Part shown: in pieces, positions 34,401 to 47,886 of the stretch
Layout of the letters: every line of letters begins with the position of its first letter
Numbering within the stretch: position 1 is the first letter of the stretch
NCBI GenBank assembly: GCA_949775045.1
Contig: OX459104.1
Location: 9,657,655-9,721,654, forward strand
Source: Metridium senile
Taxonomy: Eukaryota > Cnidaria > Anthozoa > Actiniaria > Metridiidae
Length of the DNA stretch: 64,000 bases
Reading direction: 5' to 3'
Made by a program: the position numbers and the translations under genes
The notes under the pieces: model-generated
Databases searched by the model: none
Told to the model about the DNA's origin: nothing
What the model saw: only the letters and a program-made list of their open reading frames with translations

Positions 34401-37400
34401 ATGAGTTTGGGCTGCCTGTGATTACAGCACATGCACATGTGCCCAATTTTATCTTCCTCAAGAGTCTTTGCCTGAGAAAACCGGGCAGGGCAAAAAGATG
34501 GGGCTCGGCTAATTCACTTGAGATCAACTTGCACTATTTAATAGCCATCAGATACAAATACGAATTAAAAATATGAGGGTCAAGGGATATTTGGTACGTT
34601 TCGAAGTTGACCAACTCCTCACCAAAATAGCTGCTTAACCGTTTAAAATTGCGTACAGCCGACTTTAGATGTTTATATTGCCATTTAAGCGTTTAATAAG
34701 AGTTTTATAAGCGATCAATAATCTACCTTGCGTGACACATCAATTACCCGCCAAAATTCTTCATTATGTTCATATATTTGTTCATGTTACCAACATGTTC
34801 CAGTACAATGCTATACTATGATTTTGATCTGCGGTGAACGATAATAAAAATGCCATGACAAGATTTGCATCATTTATTTTATTGATTTAACATTCCTCGA
34901 AGTTTACAAAATTATTTAGATACATCTTATTTATAAATGACGTTTGTAGATAAAGTGTACAAAATTTTATAGATAAATCTAATTTATAGATGACATAAAG
35001 ACTAAAAGAAGTAAAGAAGGAGAAAGGGCGAACTATATATAGTTACATAATTAAGTGCCCTTTTCAAGTTTAAATATAAATGAACATACGTAAAACAGAG
35101 AACAGAAAAATAATTGTAAACATATATGAGTAATTACTATAGGTATTTGTAAAGTAATTTATAAACATATTGTGTAACGCAAGTAAGTTTGATTTTGATT
35201 TTGATTTTATCAAAACGTTTTGACGCCATCCAGCGTCATTTTCAAGAGTGCATCAATATTCAAAATTATTAATATAGTAATAGAAAGTCCCATGATGATA
35301 ATAGTGTTCACATAATTCACAAAATATCTTCCGCACTGTTGATCACTTTCTTCATCGTACTACTGGAAATAAATGACCGTCTTGCGTTACTTCTGAACTC
35401 CTTGGTAACAAATTTGTCAACTTCTTCAAAAATAAATTTATAAACATTATTATCTTGTCGGCCACCTGACCGTACTTCATTTCTTGATTTGGACTCACCT
35501 CCACTTTTATGCAATCATGATTCATTCTCAGAAATTTCTAAATAATAATTATCTTACATTGCAAGGAAACTGTCTTCAAAGTCCTGTAGCCTTGATCTTC
35601 TTCCTGCAAGTCTTCTTTTCAATCAATCAAATTTGTAAAATTGGTAATGTATCTCTTGACTCTGGTACTGTTACCTCTCATTAAAAATTACAGTATTAAA
35701 ACCTCTATTGAAAAAGCCATCTTTGGATCATGAAATCTTGGTTAATTATCGGCGTGATCCTATATTAAATTTAAAAACTGTTTCAAATTTGCTAGAGAAA
35801 GTTGTTGCTGTTGAGGTAAATACTTACTTAAATATTAACCACCTCAACGAACCTGTGCAGTCTGCATACAAACAATTTCACAGTTGTAAAACGGCTTTTC
35901 TTCGTTTTCAAAATTATGTTCTTTAAGCCATTGACAATCGTTCTTGTGTTGCAATGCTTCTCCTTGATTTATCTGCAGCCTTTGATACTGTTGATCACCA
36001 AATTTCGTCTCAATCGTCTTCGTACTATAAATTTGGGAATCGTGGTAATGCTCTTCCATGGTTCTAGTCTTACCTACTTGAACGTACCCAATTTGTTTAC
36101 CTGAATAACTCCACTTCTGAAACTCTTCAATTTGATTGTAAAGTGCCCAAGGTTCTGTTCTTGGCCCTATTTCATATCTTCTTTATACTTCTCATGTTGC
36201 TGATATTCTTCGAATGCACAAAATGTATTTTCACCTGTATGCTGATAAAACACAATTGTATATTCCTTTTTCATGTAATGATGATTTATCTCTTGATGCT
36301 GCGATGAAATCAATTGAGAACTGTTTAATTGACATCGAAAGTTGGATGAATTTAAATAAACTGATATTAAATAAAGACAAGACTGATTTTCCAATCCTCT
36401 CTTCTAAGCATAATCCTCGAAAGCCTCTTCCTGTTCTACATTTTAGCTCTGACGTCATCACTCCATCATCCAAAGCACGTAGCATTGGTGTTATTTTTGA
36501 TTCATTTGTATCCATGTTTCCACATATCAACAACATGTATAAATCTTGTTTTTAATCATCTCCGAAACATTGCAAAAATTGGAAAATGAATCTCTTTCAA
36601 AACAACAGAAAGACTATGCTTTCATATCTTCAAAACTAGACCACTGCAATTCTGTTCTCTTTGGTCTTCCCCAAAATCTTATTGACAAGCTTCAAGCTGT
36701 TCTGAATGCTTCTGCTTGTCCCATCGCCTTTAAACGGAAATATGACCACATCACTTCTGTCTTCATTGATTTGCATTGGCTTCCTGTTGCTGATGGAATA
36801 AAATTTAAAATTATGTTATTAACTTTCAAATCACTTTATAAATTCACACCTGCCTATATTCATGAACTCATCACTCTTCATCTACGAACCAGAAATCTCC
36901 GATCATCCTCACATTAGCTTTTAACCTATAAGTCCTACAATCTCAAGTCCCATGTTCAGCGTTCCTTCACAGTTGCAGCTCCTTCGCTCTGGAACTCCTC
37001 ACCTACTTCTATTACAGACGTTTCAAATTTATCGATTTTTAAAATCAAAACTGGAAAAGTATTTGTTCAACAAAGCTTTTAAATTAAAATGTTGTATTTT
37101 TATGCTATTTTCCGGCTTTTAGAACAGACTTGAATTAGCGCTTGATGAGCAAATTATTATTATTATTATCGGTTCGCCATCTTAATTTATCAAATTAGCA
37201 AAACCTACCTGTCACCAAATGGTTACCATGGAAATGTCAAATTTCATGAACATGACTTACTATGTTATAACTGTTCCCTGATAAATTGTGGTGAAAGTCA
37301 TCAAGTTTGGTGGGTTTTGCTTTTACTGTTCAGAAGTTATTTCGAGGGAAAGCTTATGCGGGCCTTGGAACTCTTGAACTTTGCTATACAGCATCATTGG

Positions 37401-40400
37401 AGACTCGCGAAGAATATTAACTACGGAAAATACACAAAGACTACAGATGTAAAGAAAAGAATGAAAACCTCACAAACTAGCTACATTTGTACTATACCTT
37501 TGAATAGTTAATTATAGTTGTAATGAAACTTTGTCTTGGTCTTTTCAATCGTGAACTTATAATAATCTATTTCTTCCCGCCTGGAAACTTTACTCTCCTG
37601 TTTTATTTGGCACCTCTTAGCTTTATATGTTAAGTTATTTTGTTTTTCTTGATCGAGCCGTAGACTTTCTTCTCAGCTCGCTTGTTTTATTTGTTTGCAG
37701 TACCTATTAAAAACACATGGAGTATTACTGCTTCCGGCAAAAGTTCAACCTCCGTCGCTGTTCAGTGGGACAGATATCCTGGCCAAGAAAGTGTAAAAAA
37801 CTATATCGCTATTTGTACAGCTCAAAACAAACATGGCAACACTTCAGCAGCGCAAACAGGTGGACAAAATGTTTCTGTGGATGTTACCAACTTGCTTAAA
37901 AACACGGAGTATAAAGTTATGGCGTTGTCGTTTATGAACACATTTTCAAATTATACAGACTGGAATAATACAAACTGGAATGGAACAATCTGGAAAAGTC
38001 ATGCTGTGGTTACAAGAACAATGGAAGATGGTATGATTAAATAACTTTTATACTAAAAGAAATGCTTACATTCCACGAAATTTCGGACAGTACGAAGTTA
38101 CGTTACGTTGGTTAATATTTTAGTAAAGTTAGTTGTTTGTGTCACTAGTTATATATTGCAATTGGTTACCAACTTTAAGCATTAAAATCGCCTGCTGTAT
38201 AGTTTGAATATGATATATGTGTATATGGCTTGTTTGTTATGTATTCTTATCTGAACTAGTAGCCTCGCAATAGTTGTCATTTTCGTTTTCTTTTTTATCC
38301 TTAGTTCCCAGTAAACCTCCCAGTGATGTCAGAGCTGCAAGTTTCGGAACAACCAGTATTGTTGTCACTTGGAAATTTCTCAACGACACTAATGGTGTAA
38401 TTGTTGGTTACAATGTCCATTTTCAAGAGATTAGAGGAAACTGTTCCAATATAACTTTTGTCAATTCTTACACAACGAAAAAAAACCTTAAGAACCTGAA
38501 GCACATTACAGAGTACAAAATTAAGGTAGCGGCCCTAACGAAAGTCGGAGAGGGACCAAGAAGTCGCAGTGTATATGTAACAACAGGTAAATAAAACCAT
38601 GGTAACTGTAATTAATGTAATCCATTCCAGTAAAACAATGTGTCAGATTGGGATATGAATCAATTCTTGTTATCGCATGCCATCGATTTAAAAATGATCG
38701 TGTTAACAAGCTATCAGTGAATCCGTTAGGTGAAATATCCCTCGGCGTCCAGTCTTTGAGTATATTCCATGACATTTATTTAAGAGAAGGGAGAGAGCGA
38801 GTGCCCCTTAAGGTGACTGGCTACTTTTGGAAATAACTTTTTTTTAAACTACGATGTTTTAATGTGAAATTTAATACTGATTCCAAAAATGAATAGAAAA
38901 ATAGTGTGTCCCGTGCTCATTTCCGAGATAATCAACATTTAATGAACGCCTACGCGCGAGATTTTCAAGAAAAACCTGCGAAAACTGAAGCGATATGAAA
39001 AAAATCACAACGCATATGAATTTTTTTTTTTCATACTATATCAAGCACAAATGCCGGGTAATAAATCATTCTACAATACAACATGGATAGTTTTGAATAA
39101 AAGAGAAATAAATACCTTCATCTGGCATATTTCGTACTTTCAGTGCTTTCTTAATTCGCATGAAGTCGGACAAAAAATACTACGAAAATCGATTTTTTAT
39201 TGTATGTTAGAAAAATTAACTTTTTAAAAAATGTGATATAACGTAGATTTTATTAGGTTCTTTCAACTAAGCATAACAAAACTATAGAGTCCCGCGCAAA
39301 ATTTGTGGGTTTTGCCCTGTTGAAGCTCAAAACGTGTATGGTTCCTAAGTAAAAATGTGTATTTTATTCAGCGGTTTATGTGCGTGCGCACATCGTGGGC
39401 TCGAATCGAACGTTCAAAAGCATTCAAAAGTAGCCAGTCATCTTAATTAAATAGAATCAAAAGTGAGCGAGCGAGTGACAGAGCCAGCGAGTGAGCAAAA
39501 TTTGCCGTTTGAAAGATCTGTCACAATAAGGGCTTTCAATCCATAAGTTAAAATGAAAAACATCGGAAAATGTATACCTTGACAACATGATTGACAGACT
39601 AAGAGGTCTTCATGATTAGGATTGAATGCCATTTAAAAATTACAGAATATTAATATAATTTTCTTGCACGATTTTTATTTCAAAACACAGTAGTGGTGTG
39701 TGAGGTCTCGTTTATTACACTAATAGCCTATTTAATAGCCAAACACAAAATTTGTTCGAGCTATTAAAGAATAGCTGTACCTAATAGATTACCAAAATTT
39801 GTTGATATCTAGCTCCGGATTGCCAAAAAACTTTAAGAGGGTCTTCTGGAAGGTTCACCTCACCAAATTACCCAGGTAGCTACCCAAGTAACGCAAACTG
39901 CAAGTGGACGATTGCTAAAAAAATAGTATTTGACAAACTTTTTGTCATGTTCTCGACATTTGATATGGAGGAAGGCGTTAACGGACGTTGTAGGTAGGTA
40001 ACTTAATACTTGTAAGACTATATCAGTTTTATGAATTAACTGATTTGTAGGCACTCAGTCGGATTGTTATAGAGTAGAATAGAATAGCATGGGATGTAAT
40101 TATTAGATACAAAATCTAAAATAACAGTGCTCTTGATTAGTTTTTCGGGGGTTTGTCGGTCGTCGCTATTTTTGCTGATTGGCTGATTTGTTAAGTAAAG
40201 CAACTAGCAACACGTCCAACTTTAAGATGAAGCCGGTTAGTTGTTCAATTCACCTGTTGGCTGAAAGGTCGGTTGTTTAGTTAATCGTTGGTTGATCGAT
40301 TGAATGTTTGTCGGTTGGTCGCATTGCACAGCTGATTCAAGTGACATGTGTTCAGAACTGTTTTTTGTTTTATTATTTGAATGATATTTATTTGTTCTTA

Positions 40401-43400
40401 GAATATTTGCAGGATAAATAATGTATAATTTATCTAAAATAATCGTAAAATCCTTTTGTTTTTCTTTAAAAGCGATTTTGTAAGGGTTTTGGACAAGAAA
40501 GGCAACATTTTATCTAAAGGCTCCTGTGGCCGTAAAAGCAGTTTTGCTGTGATAACGCCAATATATGCAGTTGTAGTACTTCAATCTGACAACGGCATCG
40601 AGAAAAGTGGCTTTAGTGCGGCATTCTTTACTACTAACAAAACATACAGAGGTAAGACGATTGAAATTATTATAATTTTTATTAAGAAAAACGTCACAAA
40701 CAAACAAACTTAGAAGGCCCAGTGTAAGATTAGCTATGCTAAACTGGTGTATTTTGTAAATGTTTTATAACGAGCCAGAACCCTAGTTACGCCCTGGAAT
40801 GCAGAACATTGTTCTGCATTCCTGCGGTTTCTTGAACTTAATCCTATTTGTGAGGTGCCGGGAATAGGACGTTTATGTAGAGTTAGGGAGGGGCAGTAAC
40901 TATGATATTCGTGTTTAATACCTTCTATAAAATAAAATTTCGAATGAACTGTTAGAAGCCTAAATACGTGAAGTAACACATATGTAAAATTCAGATTCAT
41001 TGGGGGGGGGGGGGGGGGGGGGTTGACACGATACGAGCGAGTTAAAAAATGTATCAAATACGCTTCCAATTATGTTGGAGTCACCTTAATTCTTTAGATA
41101 TTAATTAAAGCTAGGAATAAGTGCTTGTCTAAAAAATCAGCATTAACTTTATTCTTGATATATAAATCGTTGTTGAAGCTGGGAATCATCGCTTGTTTGA
41201 TAAATCAGCATTAACATTATTCTTGATATATTAATTGAAGCTGGGAATCAGTGCTTGTCTGATAAATCAGCAACTTTATAATATTCCAAATTGTGAACAT
41301 TTGAAGTATATATAATCAAGCGTTTTTCTGATCAATCAGCAACAAGTCTTATTAAATCAACGAAATTAACTATAGTTTTTAAAACCAAATGTTCAGCTTT
41401 TTGTTTGAATCTAAATAAATTGGTAGCCACTGATAGCAAGATCATTCAGGGAAGGGGGTAAGTAAGGTTTTTAAGACTAAGTGTTGACATGTTTTTTAAT
41501 TGGATTAATCCGAAGAAACGGCTTAATGAGTTTAGGTTGGTTCTGGCTCGTTATGTCTATCTATCTAACTATAAACTAATTACTTACGGACCTCCCTACT
41601 TGTTCACCTATTTAATTACTAAATTACTTATTTATCTAATTATTATTTTCATCTATAAATACAGTGATATCATTGAAACTAAATGGAACGACATCTACAG
41701 ACGCATCGATATACTGGAAAAATGCCTTGTCTTCTGCACAAAGTTATTTTACGATTTTTTACAAAAAATACGAGGGCAATGATGACTGGAACTTCATTAC
41801 TACTAAGAATATACACGTTACAATGATTGGCCTCCGTCCCTCTACGAAATATGTAGCAATGGTTACAGATAACAGTACCAACTCAGTTATATATCAAAGC
41901 GATTATGTCACGTTTGTTACAAATAGCTGCTGTAAGTTTAATGATGTTACATTGTATTATATTTTTTCCTAAATAACATACACTTGTTGATCGACATGCT
42001 GTAAATATATTCATTCAAAGTATTTTTAATTGCCATTATACATTTTTTTATTTCGATAATATATTTGTTCAAAAAATTGTTATCAGGTGTTTGATAAACA
42101 TTTAATCAGCTGATTCCAAGCTTTTGTGTTTTTTTTTGGTTGTCTGATTTTGTGGTTATTCTAAAAATCTTTAAATCTAACTTTTTCTAGTGCCCACAGA
42201 AAGTCCAACAGAAGGTCATACAGGTATTATTACATTTTCATTAAGACAAAAAGCTACATCGATTGTGAGTGCTATATTACGACGCTTTTGTTATGACCAA
42301 CCTCAGTAACCGTGCTTGGTTGCAAAATTCATAGGTCGTTTGACATGGAACCGCCCCGGGGGGGGGGGGGGGGGGGGGGGGGTACTCCCATATATTTACT
42401 ATACGGGGATGATCCGCTGAACAGGGTATGGTTTTTCGAGCTTTCTGTCATAAACAGGATATGGGTTTTTGAGTTTTCTGTCATGAACAGGGTATATTTT
42501 TTCTCCAATTTCCTTAGTTTGTTTTTTGTCATATTCAGGTATATTAATTAGGTAATACGATGAGCAGCGCGGTCTTTCGTGAAATTCAGCACGTTTTCGC
42601 GGCATAAACAGGGTCCTAAACTGTCATAAACAGGGTCCCATTTTTATCCCTTGTCATAAACAGGGTATACGAATTTTTTTTTTCTGTCATAAACAGGGTC
42701 ACCGTTTTAGGATCCCAGCGGAACACCCCTACCCAAATCCTAGCGGAGTACCCACCCCCCACCCCCCACCCCCGGGGTAACCGCTTACCCAACATTTTGA
42801 AAATTCAACACAATGCTATTCGATACATTCCCGCTATACTGTTACAGACCATGCATAGCTAACAAACAACCCATAAATGTATTGACATATTTTTTTGTTC
42901 AATAGAGTATGTGCAGGTAATGTACGACTATGGTCAAAATGAGGGAGATCTAACTATTCCTAATATTTGGATGCATGTGCATGGCCGCTGCATGAAGCTT
43001 AATTTGAATGAAGATGGATTTATTTTCTTAACAAAGCGACATCATGAGATCTACGTGAGTTAATACATTTATTCTCTACACTCCCGTATTGAGCCAAATT
43101 ATTTGTTTTCTTAGTTTACGCCGCTACATGTTGATGGCATTTAGCAGCTAATAAACTAAGTTTATAAATACAAAAATGTTTTAATTTTAACTTTTATTGA
43201 TATAAGAAATGCTATTTTCTGAATTTTGTCTAAATATTTTAGATTTGTCGCAATGGTGTTCTGCGTTTTGAAAGCCCCTCCTATCTTCACTGGCCCGTGT
43301 ACTTTGGGAGTACAAAAGAATCTTGCAATATTCAAATGTTGGCTCCATTTTGGTCGTTATCTGATAGATACCATGCAACTGTGTTCTACCATGTTTATGA

Positions 43401-46400
43401 AACCACAGACACCTCACCAAAGGCCAAAAAGGTACGTTTGTCTTAGAGGAGGCGAATTGAAGTAAGGCAATTGCATGACGTTACGGAATACAGTAACGCA
43501 CAGCATTTTGGATTCGAATGCAAAAATAACATATAACGAATATATTTTTTCCAATAGGTTCTTGATCGAGCTACATCTGAAGTCCGTAAACTCCACAAAG
43601 AAAGTTTACCGGCCTCTTTCAAAGCAACATGGGTACTAGTAGTTACTTGGCATGAACTACGCCATTTAACACTTAATTTAGAGACCAAAAATTTGGTAAA
43701 TTTATTGACGATAAAACCATATCTTATAGGCAATTAATAATTAATGTTTCTATTCTGGTTCAATAAAATAGGTGTAGATAAGATTTAGATTTTTAAAGAA
43801 ATATTTGAGCAAACAAGCCAACAAACAGATAGACGGCTATTTTTAAAACATGTAAACAACAATCCAGAGGCTCACGATGACGTGTTTTTTCACATTTTTC
43901 TTATTTTTTATTGTTTGTTGTTGTTGTTGTTTTCAGAGAAACACTTTCCAAGCAGTTCTTATTACTGATGGGATGTTGACTTTTGCCATGTACAACTATC
44001 CTGAGAATGGAATACAATGGTCAGCACCAACCACAAAGTACGTTTTATTATTTAATAATAATAAAATGTTCTTAGAACGCATATACAAATAGCTATGCGT
44101 TTACAAAACTATAAATAAAATTATTAAATATCAAATATGAAAAGGTATATACAAAATTATATTAAGCCAGGAAACTCTTATAATCAGTCAAACTCTCAAA
44201 AAAAAAATTAGTAATGTTATTCATATTTTCCTATCATTTTTTACAATTATACTTTTTGTATTTTATAGATCAAACTGGGATCATTTTACTGGTGCACATG
44301 GTCTTCCAGTGGTTGGGTGGAGTTCTGGATGCGGGGAAAAAATTGAATTCTACAACACTCCAAGGTGAAAAACTTATTTTAGTATATTTAAAGTATGAGG
44401 AATAACTTTGAAAAAAAACACCCACCTTTTTATTTGTATTATCTTCGTTAGGTTAAGTGTTCACTAAAAAAACTATAAAAAAGCAACCAACTTACTAACC
44501 CTCAAACCAACCAACCAACAAATGAATACAACGAAATCCACCAACCATCCAGCCAGTCTATCAACCGAGCAAATATCTAAGCAACCAAACCACCAATGAA
44601 CAAACAAACCAAAAAAAGAGCAATCCTAACATCCAACCAAAAAATTAACCATCCAACCGATGAAACAACGAAATATTAACAAACAAACAAACAAACACAC
44701 AGAGAAACAAACAAACAAGCAAGCAAGCATGCAAGCAAACAGGTAAGCAAGCAAACAAGCAGTCAAGTAAATAAAACAAAAACAATGACAAACACAGAAA
44801 AACTAGCCTCCTCCGCGGGCAACTTTCTTTTACTTTTGGGCTTCCTTTTTTGAGAAGCGAGCCGAAGAGAGACTGGGACTGGGAGCGAAAAAAATGAGGG
44901 GGGAGGGGGTGAGGAGGGAAGAGGGGAGAAAAGGAGTTGCCAGCCAAAAATTGACAACGAATCGACGCATGTTGACTGCGCATACCAAAATGCACTATCT
45001 GGGAGGGGATCGGGAGGATTTCGTGAAACAAAAACAATATAGAAGAGTTACTGGGTAGCGAATTGTATTTGTTTGGAACATCGTCTGAGACTCTACTAAA
45101 TCTGTTGATAAAAAAATACTTCTTTATGTATAGTTAATAAACGAGCAGGAGTGTTTTATCAGGTTTAAAATCCCCAGGGCGAAGCCCAAAGGATTTTAAA
45201 CCTGATAAAACACGTTCTGCGAGTTTATTGAACGGCTTAAAAAACTCATTAGTAATTCATGACCATTTTGTCCAATATCGATGAAACAAAAGAAAACGGA
45301 AGGTTGTTTGCATTTGGGAATTGATCTACACTAATAATAGAGAAATGCTGACCAACTTGAATGCTAATGAATTTGCATGATGACTTTTCGTTGCAAACTT
45401 GCATCGATTGCCTCAGTGGCATAATGGCTTAAAGCTCGGATAAAACCAAGCAGAAGATCTCGGTTCGAATCCTGGCATTGGCACTCATGATCAAACTATT
45501 TTTTTCGCCAAAAATCTAAAAGTAAATTATTTCTAAGTCTGATGTTCACTCGTCAGTAGAGATGGGGGGAAGGGTAATATCTGAAATATGGACATGAGCA
45601 TTATATAATGACACATGTGCCATTATATAATGCTTCATGTTCATTTGCATTCCATTGTTCTTCTGTTGTACATCATCATTCCCCTGGGCCGCATTCAAAT
45701 CCCTCCGCGTTTCAGCCGTAGATTATGCGATATACAATGCTTTCCTCGTGACCAGAGAGGGGCATCGGATTGGACAAGATGGTCATGAATTATTAATGAG
45801 TTTTTTAATAACTCATATAACCAAAAATATCAATAAAAATACTGTGAAGACTGATGGAGTTTTTGAAACACAAATCGAAGGGAGCTGTTGTTGTGAAGAG
45901 GACTTTTGAATGCCTCGTTTGTTCGGCTAAACTCGGTCTGACGAGTCACGAGGCGACATTTGTAATAAAAGACACAACTAATTTCTGACGATATGAATGT
46001 TCAACATTTTCTCATTTCCCTTTTGCTTTTCCCATTGTCTTTTCTTTCGCCATTCCTCTTCCCCCTCCAATCCCCTTGTTTCATGTGTGTCTGTTATTAT
46101 ATTCTTTTCATTTTTCATTCTATTTTACCCATATTTTTCTTCTTCGTCAGTTTATTTATATTTTTTATCATCGTTTTTTTTTATTTCTGCTTCCTTTTAT
46201 TATTTTTTTACATACAATGCTTTCTTATCTTTACATTTATCTTTATATCTCACGTATACCTTTTATTCCATTATCATTTTTTCTACTTACAATTTTTTCT
46301 TTTCGCCTGGCATTCTTTTATTATTTTTATTTTATTATTCATATCATTTTTTTTTAATTTTCCCACCTTCTTTTTTTCTTCTGTTATTCTATATACCACC

Positions 46401-47854
46401 ATCCATGCCTAATTTCTTTCTTTTTCATTTTCCATTACCTCATTTATCTTTTACCCTGTCGTTTAAATTATATTTTTCTATACATTTGTTCGATTTATTA
46501 CTAATGTACATTTATTATTTAAACATTTCTTATAATCAAAATGTTTCTCTCCCTTTCTATTTACATTACTCTTTTTATTATATATTTAATTCCACATTTA
46601 TATTCTCCATTTTTTCATCCTTGTTCTTAATGTTTCAGTTATTCTTTCACATTTTAACGTCCCACACTCTCTACGCCCAGGTCAATGCTTATCAGTTCAT
46701 CGCTTTTACAAATAATTGACATTATAGTGTTTCTTAGTTCTTACGAATCGAACTCCACAATGTTTCATTGAAGTTTGTACTGCTTTAGCTTTGTTTTAGT
46801 GTGCTAGTTATCCTCTACTGATAAAAACAAAGATTCGAGCAGTGATCTACTTCATCCGCCATCTTAAATCAGGGTCGGAATGGGGTTTAATAACTGTTAA
46901 CTGAGAAACGGCTAAAAAATTAACTGTTTACTGAGAAATCAGTGTCTTTTTAAGATAACTGTTAGCTGATATTTCTTTGTTTTTAATTCAGTAATAAATT
47001 TGAAAATAGATATTTCTTTGTTTTTGATTTAACCGATAACTGGAAAACTGCTAAAATTTAGCTGTTTGTTAAACTGATATTGCCCGGGATATTGAGACCC
47101 TGTTAAATTTTTAATAAGTTTTGACGTGATTAATAACAGTTTTGCCGTCAGAAATAAAATATTTGCCGTGAATAATAAAATATTTGAAGTGAATAATAAA
47201 AGATTTGCCGTGAGTAATACATTTTTGCCGTGACACTTGTGGGCCACCGTACTAATCAGACCCGTGAAAAAAACTCATATTACGACCTTTGTTATTTTTG
47301 ATAGATTGTCGTATCTCTAGGTACTAAAATCTTAGGTTATTTTGCAGTTTATATTTCATTACTTTTGGATGAATCGGAGAAATAAAAAAAAGGGTAGACA
47401 CCATTTTGAAATCCATTTTTACAGGTCTGACTAGGTTTTGAGTTGATTGGTTAAATATTAAACTACTTGATAATGACATCTAGATGATGTCGAAACGTTG
47501 TATCCTCGCGTTTGTCTTCATTCTCAATTGGTTAAATATTGCCCTTTAATAGTTAGTTAATATTATAAAATGTTAACACGAGCTTATAAACCCGGATTTG
47601 TTTTACGTTTACGTTAATTATGTTTAATAATCCGGATTAACTCTATCGCCTCTCGGTCAATAATGAAACGTTAATATTTGAGAATAGTAAATTGCTTTTT
47701 TCTTCCCTTTTTTTAAATAAGTGAACCAGTTTTTCTTTTAACAGGCATGCATAAATATAAAAGTAGAGAATAGTGTTTTGCGTCGGAAGTCCCTTCAGCC
47801 GAAGCTGATCTTCCAGAGAGCCAACGGTGCACTCATTTGACTTCCCTCTCTCCA

Positions 47855-47886
<32 letters not shown>

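Larger units (their letters stand above)
21085..34425. repeat. 13.3-kb nested palindrome inside intron 2
   Basis: The left arm (21,085-22,140) matches the right arm inverted, in pieces: 34,259-34,425, 29,540-30,271 and 28,115-28,186. Anchors include CAGGCAGCCCAAACTCATTA, TTTAATTCATTTTAATCATT, TTCTCAGAGGAACGCTC (right strand), GCACGTCACCGTGACACACG and TTAGGCATTGCCAAGTCC. The right arm is split by insertions at about 28,187-29,539 and 30,272-34,268, the left by a 100-bp element at 21,249-21,348. The centre holds the satellite and another inverted-repeat element. It is probably an old long-TIR transposon later bombarded by others. Confidence 0.85.
19842..37700 (+). other. Intron 2 (17.9 kb), densely filled with repeats
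   Basis: Bounded by donor GTAAGT and acceptor TTTGTTTGCAG, phase 1. It contains a TA-flanked element, the nested palindrome of 21.1-34.4 kb with a satellite, and a dead LINE at about 35.5-37.2 kb (entries below). No exons of the host gene were recognised within it. The preceding and following exons join in frame (EK-V-PIKN). Confidence 0.8.

Noticed and set aside
44645..45037. 130-codon minus-strand ORF rich in Leu/Cys/Phe
   Set aside because: Encoded by the CAAN and AAGCAAGC low-complexity tract.
45408..45484. Functional tRNA gene
   Set aside because: A- and B-boxes are good, but the acceptor ends do not form a 7-bp stem and the surrounding body is a dispersed repeat.
45993..46719. Long plus-strand ORFs (139 and 240 codons) rich in Phe/Ile/Leu/Ser/Tyr
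   Set aside because: They overlie a T/C-rich tract of a transposon; all three frames are open, composition is low-complexity and no domain is visible.
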